From Marinomonas ushuaiensis DSM 15871 (lineage in GTDB: Bacteria; Pseudomonadota; Gammaproteobacteria; Pseudomonadales; Marinomonadaceae): a DNA stretch of 64,000 nucleotides. Positions 58,745 to 64,000 of the stretch are shown here, piece after piece. The stretch spans positions 124,001-188,000 of the forward strand of contig NZ_JAMB01000002.1 in assembly GCF_000521805.1 (NCBI RefSeq), given 5' to 3'. A program made the position numbers and the translations under genes. Position 1 is the stretch's first letter; each line of letters begins with the position of its first letter. The notes beneath the pieces are model-generated. The model had not been told where the DNA came from. It searched no databases and was given only the letters and a program-made list of their open reading frames with translations.

Positions 58745-59806
58745 ATGAACTCACTTAAAAAAATATTATCCACTACTCTAATAGCTACTGCAGTTATCAC
58801 TGCTAGTGCAAATATCACTGCAGCTGAACAAGAATGGCGTATGGCAACGCCATGGTCAGGCGGCCCTTGGCTAGAGCGTGATGCCCAAAACTTTGCTGAT
58901 CACGTTAAAACAATGAGCAACGGTGATTTTGATATCAAAGTATTTCCAGGTGGAACCCTAGGCAGTGCGTTAAAAGTTACTGAAACGGTCAAATCTGGCG
59001 TAGCGCAAATAAGCCACAACTATATCAACTACGACTATGGCGTAGACCCTACTGCAGCATTGCTTGCTGGACACTCAAGCGGATTAACTCCAGAAGAGTT
59101 TATGCTGTGGATATACCAAGGCGGTGGTCTTGAACTATACGAACAATTCCGTCTAGAAAAATCCAAAGTTGTTGCCCTACCGTGTTCTGTTTTAGGCACT
59201 GAAATTTTCCTTCACTCAAGCAAAAAAGTACAAACCTTTGAAGACTTCCAAGGCTTACGTCTTAGAACATCAGGCGCATGGGCTGAAATCGCTTCTCGTC
59301 TAGGTGCATCAACGGTTGTTATGGCTGGCAGTGAAATCTACAGTGCTCTTGAGCGTGGCGTAATTGACGCAGCAGAATGGGGTAGCCCTGAAATGAACAA
59401 GCCAACTGGTTTCCATGAAGTAGCCAAGTACGTAATGGTTCCTGGTGTACATCAATCTGGTGGTGTTCTTGAATGTCAGGTGAATAAGCGTGTATGGGAT
59501 AAATTAACCGACCAAGAACAAAATATGTTGCGTACTGCTGCTAAACTGTCTGTGTTCGATTCATGGCTTGCCTCTTCCTATGCCGATCTAGCGGCTTATG
59601 AAGAATTAAAAAGTGGTAAAAACGAAATCGTTAATTTAGATCCGAGCTTTATCACGAAAGTTCTTGAAGAAACGACAGCATGGGAAGATGAAAACGCAAC
59701 GAAAAATCCTTGGTTTTCAAAAGTACTGACTTCTCAACGTCAATTCAAAGCAGAAATGACAAACTGGTCAGAATACCGCCTAACAATTGGTGAATCTGAA
59801 CTTTAA
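58745..59806 (+). CDS. TRAP transporter periplasmic receptor (DctP family)
   Basis: 353 residues. Signal peptide with cleavage about after TAA (residue 27), mature start EQEWRMATPWSGG. DctP core: LGSALKVTETVKSGVAQI, LRLRTSGAWAEIASRLGASTVVMAGSEIYSALERGVIDAAEWGSPEMN (with the conserved substrate-carboxylate Arg region). AAGGAAC precedes the ATG. Ligand unknown; tied by context to the cyclodeaminase-family enzyme. Confidence 0.92.
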   Translation: MNSLKKILSTTLIATAVITASANITAAEQEWRMATPWSGGPWLERDAQNFADHVKTMSNGDFDIKVFPGGTLGSALKVTETVKSGVAQISHNYINYDYGVDPTAALLAGHSSGLTPEEFMLWIYQGGGLELYEQFRLEKSKVVALPCSVLGTEIFLHSSKKVQTFEDFQGLRLRTSGAWAEIASRLGASTVVMAGSEIYSALERGVIDAAEWGSPEMNKPTGFHEVAKYVMVPGVHQSGGVLECQVNKRVWDKLTDQEQNMLRTAAKLSVFDSWLASSYADLAAYEELKSGKNEIVNLDPSFITKVLEETTAWEDENATKNPWFSKVLTSQRQFKAEMTNWSEYRLTIGESEL

Positions 59807-59814
59807 TAAATGAG

Positions 59815-59841
59815 AAAAGAGGCGAGAAAATCGCCTCTTTT
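59815..59841 (+). terminator. Hairpin between TRAP receptor and membrane genes
   Basis: 11-bp stem (59815-59825 with 59831-59841), 5-nt loop, followed by T. It would end many transcripts after the receptor gene, allowing excess receptor over the membrane parts. Confidence 0.85.
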
Positions 59842-59885
59842 TCTTCCGTTTTCCTCCTATTCAGATCTGTCTTATCAGGAACACA

Positions 59886-60395
59886 ATGATTCTTATTAAA
59901 TTATTAGAAATGCCAACACGTTTCTTCGGTGGCATTGCCGCACTATTGATAATACCGCTTATCGGGGCATTGATTGTCGAAGTATTTAGCCGTCATATTT
60001 TAGGTACGCCAACCGTTTGGGCATTTGAAATCAGCTATATGGTTATGGGAACACTTTTCGTGCTTGGAATGGCAAATGCTTTGCGCCTTAAGCAGCATGT
60101 GAGCGTAGATTTGCTCACTATGAAAATGTCGCCTAGAGTAGCCTCAAGCATCCGAGTCGTTTTTTACATCATGTTATTACCAATCATTATTTGGCTAACG
60201 TGGGAGCTGGCTCATTATTTTTATGAAGCCTATGAAAGTGGTGAACGCTCTGGACGCTCCGCATGGAACCCTATTGTTTGGCCTATTTACTTTACTTGGT
60301 TCTTAGGTTTTCTATTGCTCGTGATGCAACTTGTTGCTGAGCTCCTTAAAGCCATCCTTACGATGATCAGTGGAAAAGAGGATGACTTTGCATGA
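59886..60395 (+). CDS. TRAP transporter small membrane subunit (DctQ)
   Basis: 169 residues, four helices. DctQ features EVFSRHILGTPTVWAFEISYMVMGTLFVLGMANALRLKQHVSVDLL. It overlaps the large subunit gene by 4 nt (ATGA). Confidence 0.93.
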   Translation: MILIKLLEMPTRFFGGIAALLIIPLIGALIVEVFSRHILGTPTVWAFEISYMVMGTLFVLGMANALRLKQHVSVDLLTMKMSPRVASSIRVVFYIMLLPIIIWLTWELAHYFYEAYESGERSGRSAWNPIVWPIYFTWFLGFLLLVMQLVAELLKAILTMISGKEDDFA

Positions 60396-61714
60396 GTGAT
60401 TTCCTGTCTATTTTTATGTTTCCTGTACTCATCCTATTTATTTTCCTAGGAGTGCAGATTGCCTTTGCCATGATACTGACAGCCACGATCTTTGGCTTAA
60501 TGATGTTCGGTGACGTAACGGCGTATCAACTGTTAACAAAAATTGAAGAAACGGCCTCTAATTCCATATTAGCGGCGGTTCCCCTGTTTATCTTTATGGG
60601 GGCTATGTTGGAGAAATCTGGTATAGCAGAACGACTCTTCCATGCCATTCACCTATGGACAAAGCGCCTTCCAGGCGGAATCGGTGTCGGTACTATTTTG
60701 CTTGGCGCGATATTCGCAGCATCAAGTGGTGTTGTTGGCGCAACCGAAGCCGTTATTGGCTTGCTTACTATTCCTATCATGCTCAAACACCAGTATGACA
60801 AACGCTTACTGTCAGGTGTTATTTGCGCAAGTGGCTCACTGGGTACGGCGATTCCGCCTTCTATTACCGTTATTGTATTAGGACCCGTTGCAGGGATATC
60901 GGTTGGCCAACTATTTAATGGCTTGCTTATCCCAGGTCTATTAATGGCTGCTTTGTTTATTATTTATGTGATTGCTTTGGCGTATTTTAAACCAAGCATG
61001 GCACCACGCGAGGAAGGTGAAGTCGGCGTACCGCTGGCTGAAAGATTAAAAATTACAGCGACGGCTATTTTACCAGCGGCGGCTCTGATCTTTACCGTAT
61101 TAGGTACCATTTTATTAGGTCTGGCGACACCAACAGAAGCTTCTGCTTGCGGTGCCTTAGGCGCGGTTATTTTGTCTATCTGCTACAAAAGCTGCAAATT
61201 GACAGTATTGTGGGAATCCATGTTACGTACCGTCAACATCACTGCAATGATTTTGTTGATCGTGATGGCGGGTAATATGTTCGCGGGAATATTCTTTGCG
61301 ACTGGTGGCATGCAAACAGTTCAATCATTACTTACTGGGTCTGGTTTCAGTCCGCATACAGTACTTGGTTTGATCTTGTTTATCGCTTTCATCGCAGGCT
61401 TCTTATTAGATATGATGTCGGTTGTGTTGATCATTATTCCAGTTGCCATTCCTATTGTGCGCTTACTGGGTTTTGATGACATTTGGTTCTGTGTGGCGTT
61501 CTTGGTTGTCTTGCAAACCAGTTACCTAACACCACCATTGGCACCGTCAATCTTTTATTTAAGAGCAATTTCACCACCAAGTATCACCTTAAAACATATG
61601 TACGCCGGTGTAATACCTTTCATCGCCATACAATTACTTGTTTTGTTTGTCATACTTATTTACCCAGAAACAGCGACCTGGCTACCAGAAGTACTGGGCG
61701 CTCCAAACTGGTAA
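60392..61714 (+). CDS. TRAP transporter large membrane subunit (DctM)
   Basis: 440 residues, about 12 helices. Motifs PLFIFMGAMLEKSGIAERLF, FAASSGVVGATEAVIGLLTIPIM, GSLGTAIPPSITVIVLG and LGLILFIAFIAGFLLDMMSVVLIIIPVAIPIV typify DctM. Together with the receptor and DctQ it forms a secondary, ion-driven importer. Confidence 0.95.
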   Translation: MSDFLSIFMFPVLILFIFLGVQIAFAMILTATIFGLMMFGDVTAYQLLTKIEETASNSILAAVPLFIFMGAMLEKSGIAERLFHAIHLWTKRLPGGIGVGTILLGAIFAASSGVVGATEAVIGLLTIPIMLKHQYDKRLLSGVICASGSLGTAIPPSITVIVLGPVAGISVGQLFNGLLIPGLLMAALFIIYVIALAYFKPSMAPREEGEVGVPLAERLKITATAILPAAALIFTVLGTILLGLATPTEASACGALGAVILSICYKSCKLTVLWESMLRTVNITAMILLIVMAGNMFAGIFFATGGMQTVQSLLTGSGFSPHTVLGLILFIAFIAGFLLDMMSVVLIIIPVAIPIVRLLGFDDIWFCVAFLVVLQTSYLTPPLAPSIFYLRAISPPSITLKHMYAGVIPFIAIQLLVLFVILIYPETATWLPEVLGAPNW

Positions 61715-61753
61715 TTTATTGAGCGAAGCAAAATCCCTCGTACCTTCCCAAGA

Positions 61754-61786
61754 CATAACCCAGTAGAATCCTTTCTCTGGGTTATG
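61754..61786 (+). terminator. Hairpin after TRAP operon
   Basis: Perfect 10-bp stem (61754-61763 with 61777-61786) 40 nt after dctM. No T-run, so termination is uncertain. Confidence 0.5.
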
Positions 61787-61907
61787 CAGTGAAGACAAGA
61801 AATGGTCTCAAAAGAGGTTAATTCCAATCCAGTAAGTGGTAAATTTTATTGACTTACCTAAAGAAAATGTAACACTGTTATTATATTGACGAAATATTAG
61901 GTATGAA

Positions 61908-62645
61908 ATGCATATTCGAAACATTATTTTGCCGAACGCATGCGATCAACATAATCACAATCACCATCAACTCATTCTCGCTGTAAAAGGGCATGCATTA
62001 TTTGAAATTGACGGAAAAGGAGGTGTCGTAAATAGTCACACTGGATGTCTAGCTCCAGCCAGCGAAACTCATTTTTTTGAAGGTATTGGTGACAATAGCC
62101 ACATCATTATCGACATTCCGAACATACAATTAAACAGCCGCTTAGAAAACCTATTTGAACAACCTCGTTACTTCTCTATTGATGACAACCTAAAGCTGCT
62201 TATTTCTTATTTAGATAAAGAATCCAACAATTTCGACTTTTTCCCTGAAGCTCTAGACGGCTGCACACTTGGTTTTATGGCTTCATTGCACCATCGAATT
62301 CTTGGAGACAAACCTGAGAACAAGATCCGTTCAAAACTTAATATTAACTCAATCACACGTTTTATTGATGAGAACCTTGATCAAAAACTGTCCGTAACAC
62401 AACTAGCAGAAATGCATCATGTCAGCTCTGGTCATTTCAGTGAACTTTTCACCAACGAAACCGCTATCACCCCTTATCAATTTATTTTGAAAAAACGCTT
62501 AGAAAAAGCTTATGACTTAATTATCACAACCAATAAACCACTCTCTATTATTGCTGAAGAAACAGGATTTAGTAACCAAAGTGCGATGACACACTCATTC
62601 CAGCGCAATTATGGCCACTCTCCTAAACACCTTCGAAAATATTAG
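61908..62645 (+). CDS. AraC-family transcriptional regulator with cupin sensor
   Basis: 245 residues. An N-terminal cupin-like domain starts with NACDQHNHNHHQLILAVKGHALFEIDG; the C-terminal AraC domain (about 148-245) has two helix-turn-helices: LSVTQLAEMHHVSSGHFSELF and PLSIIAEETGFSNQSAMTHSFQRNYGHSP. It follows the TRAP operon on the same strand and probably controls it together with the cyclodeaminase-family gene. The effector is unknown. Confidence 0.9.
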   Translation: MHIRNIILPNACDQHNHNHHQLILAVKGHALFEIDGKGGVVNSHTGCLAPASETHFFEGIGDNSHIIIDIPNIQLNSRLENLFEQPRYFSIDDNLKLLISYLDKESNNFDFFPEALDGCTLGFMASLHHRILGDKPENKIRSKLNINSITRFIDENLDQKLSVTQLAEMHHVSSGHFSELFTNETAITPYQFILKKRLEKAYDLIITTNKPLSIIAEETGFSNQSAMTHSFQRNYGHSPKHLRKY

Positions 62646-62861
62646 AATATTCACTTCTATAATGATCATAAAACAGCTCTTTCTCTCCTTCTTTCCAAAG
62701 TAACGACCACCCCCTATTAGAATTTATGTAATTTTATGACATAATCACGCCATCAGATAAACAAATGCACTAACACTCAAGTGCTGAAAAAAATAATGCA
62801 GCCTTTCTTTTAGCGCTAAGCCACCAGAAACATCTAATTTCGATTATAAAAGACTAAATTA

Positions 62862-63899
62862 ATGACAGACGAAAAAGTCATAGAAAACAGTTCAAAGCCT
62901 TTAAACACAAGCAACACACTTGATCGACGCTTTTCTATCGCACCCATGATGGAATGGACTACATCCGATTATAGAGTCTTTGCGAGAACATTAACCAAGC
63001 AAACCCTGCTTTACACTGAGATGGTAACGTCCAGTGCCTTGTTACTCGGCAATCACCCAGAACGTTTTTTACGCTACGATGAATGTGAGCACCCTCTTGC
63101 TTTGCAGCTTGGTGGTTCTGATGCAAAAGATTTAGGTAAGTGTGCGAAGATGGCGGAACAAAATGATTTCGATGAAGTTAATCTAAACGTCGGCTGCCCA
63201 AGTGATCGCGTTCAAAACAGTTTGATTGGTGCCTGCTTGATGGCGCACCCTGAAAAAGTCAAAGATGCGATGAAAGCCATGCAGGATTCATGTGCTCTTC
63301 CTGTCACCATTAAGCATCGCATTGGTTTGGACGATGAAGAATCTTATGACTTTGTCCGCGATTTTGTTGGCGAAATAGCAACCACTGGTGTAACAACTTT
63401 TATCGTTCATGCGCGTAATGCGATTTTACAAGGCCTAAGTCCGAAGGAAAACCGTGAGGTGCCTCCGCTTAAATACCATTATGTGCATCAATTAAAACAA
63501 GACTTTCCTGACCTTGAAATCATTATTAATGGTGGCATTAAAACCATAGCAGAGAGTCAAGAGCAGTTAACCAAAGTAGACGGTGTCATGATGGGCCGCG
63601 AGGCGTATCACAACCCTTGGTTATTGAGTCAAGTAGACGAACAAATATTTGGGGGGCAAACCCTTGTTACCGATCGCTATGCGGCGTTGGAAGCGTTCGT
63701 TCCTTATGTGGAACGTAAATTAGAGGAAGGTGAGCGACTTATGCATCTAACTCGACATATTTTGGGTATTTTCCAAGGAGAAGCCGGCGGAAAACAGTTT
63801 CGTCGTTACCTTTCTGAAAATGGTCATAAAGCCGACGCAAAAATACATGTATTATTAGAGGCCATTGATTTGGTCAAACATCATCAACACAAAGGATAA
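62862..63899 (+). CDS. dusA: tRNA-dihydrouridine(20/20a) synthase DusA
   Basis: 345 residues. FMN-dependent reduction of uridines 20 and 20a in tRNA. Motifs [65 protein letters not shown] (catalytic Cys in NVGCPS), [22 protein letters not shown] and the GGIKT phosphate site. Length matches the family. Confidence 0.96.
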   Translation: MTDEKVIENSSKPLNTSNTLDRRFSIAPMMEWTTSDYRVFARTLTKQTLLYTEMVTSSALLLGNHPERFLRYDECEHPLALQLGGSDAKDLGKCAKMAEQNDFDEVNLNVGCPSDRVQNSLIGACLMAHPEKVKDAMKAMQDSCALPVTIKHRIGLDDEESYDFVRDFVGEIATTGVTTFIVHARNAILQGLSPKENREVPPLKYHYVHQLKQDFPDLEIIINGGIKTIAESQEQLTKVDGVMMGREAYHNPWLLSQVDEQIFGGQTLVTDRYAALEAFVPYVERKLEEGERLMHLTRHILGIFQGEAGGKQFRRYLSENGHKADAKIHVLLEAIDLVKHHQHKG

Positions 63900-63904
63900 G
63901 AGCA

Positions 63905-64000
63905 ATGAGCAATAAGTTATCTCAATTAAAAGAGTTCACAACCATTGTGGCCGATACCGGTGATATCACGGCGATTAAAGACTTTTTACCAGAAGATGCA
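63905..64000 (+). CDS. tal: Transaldolase, 5' end only (cut by window)
   Basis: First 32 codons: [20 protein letters not shown] followed by [12 protein letters not shown], a good match to the N-terminus of transaldolase TalB-type proteins (pentose phosphate pathway). It starts 5 nt after dusA ends, so the two are probably cotranscribed; the rest lies outside the window. Confidence 0.85.
   Translation, partial: MSNKLSQLKEFTTIVADTGDITAIKDFLPEDA

Overview
This window looks like a chromosomal segment of a marine gammaproteobacterium of the order Oceanospirillales, most likely Marinomonas or a close relative. That is inferred from the moderately AT-rich composition, the gene families, and neighbourhoods such as dusA next to a transaldolase. 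No database search was possible, so the genus is a judgement. About sixty genes are present, nearly all metabolic or transport. I saw no prophage, insertion sequence, CRISPR array, rRNA or tRNA.

Layout. 1-5 kb: an L,D-transpeptidase lipoprotein, rlmM, an RluA-type pseudouridine synthase and a membrane diguanylate cyclase. 5-11.3 kb: a BMP-type purine/nucleoside ABC importer followed by an adenine/adenosine deaminase, probably a purine uptake and salvage unit with a structured leader. 11.3-15.9 kb: a DUF2750-type protein, an rRNA-type methyltransferase, a 56-residue protein, a DMT exporter and an AGCS alanine/glycine:cation symporter. 15.9-22.1 kb: a GntR regulator, a decayed TAXI-TRAP receptor, an FAH-family hydrolase, a frameshifted GlcG/HbpS-like gene, then malonyl-CoA decarboxylase and malonyl-CoA synthetase (malonate use). 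22.2-27 kb: hflX and an iron-chelate or corrinoid-type ABC importer. 27.1-27.9 kb: a scar where a degraded DMT-gene copy is fused to the truncated start of another gene. 28.3-33.2 kb: the arginine deiminase operon (YfcC-type carrier, arcA, arcB, arcC). 33.6-35.2 kb: a bifunctional NAD(P)HX repair enzyme. 35.2-42 kb: a complete N-type ATPase operon in the order atpDCQRBEFAG, with the Na+-ligand signature in the c subunit and no separate delta gene. 42-45.9 kb: cbpA-cbpM, an unrecognised membrane/coiled-coil protein and an intact DMT transporter. 46.1-57.1 kb: a Rhizobium-type L-rhamnose catabolic locus, with ABC importer rhaSTPQ, a mutarotase-kinase fusion, regulator rhaR carrying an in-frame stop, and divergent rhaD-rhaI. 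57.1-62.7 kb: an ornithine cyclodeaminase-family enzyme, a DctPQM TRAP importer and an AraC regulator. 62.8-64 kb: dusA and the start of a transaldolase gene cut by the window edge.

The most noteworthy items are the RhaU-RhaK fusion inside the rhamnose operon, the nonsense codon in rhaR beside a symmetric operator-like array, the N-ATPase with a b subunit carrying a delta-like tail, the mosaic DMT remnant fused to a truncated gene, the decayed transporter genes beside the malonate genes, and a riboswitch-like leader before the purine importer. I did not find a clearly new multi-gene system. The strongest unknown is the coiled-coil membrane protein at 43.6-44.8 kb.
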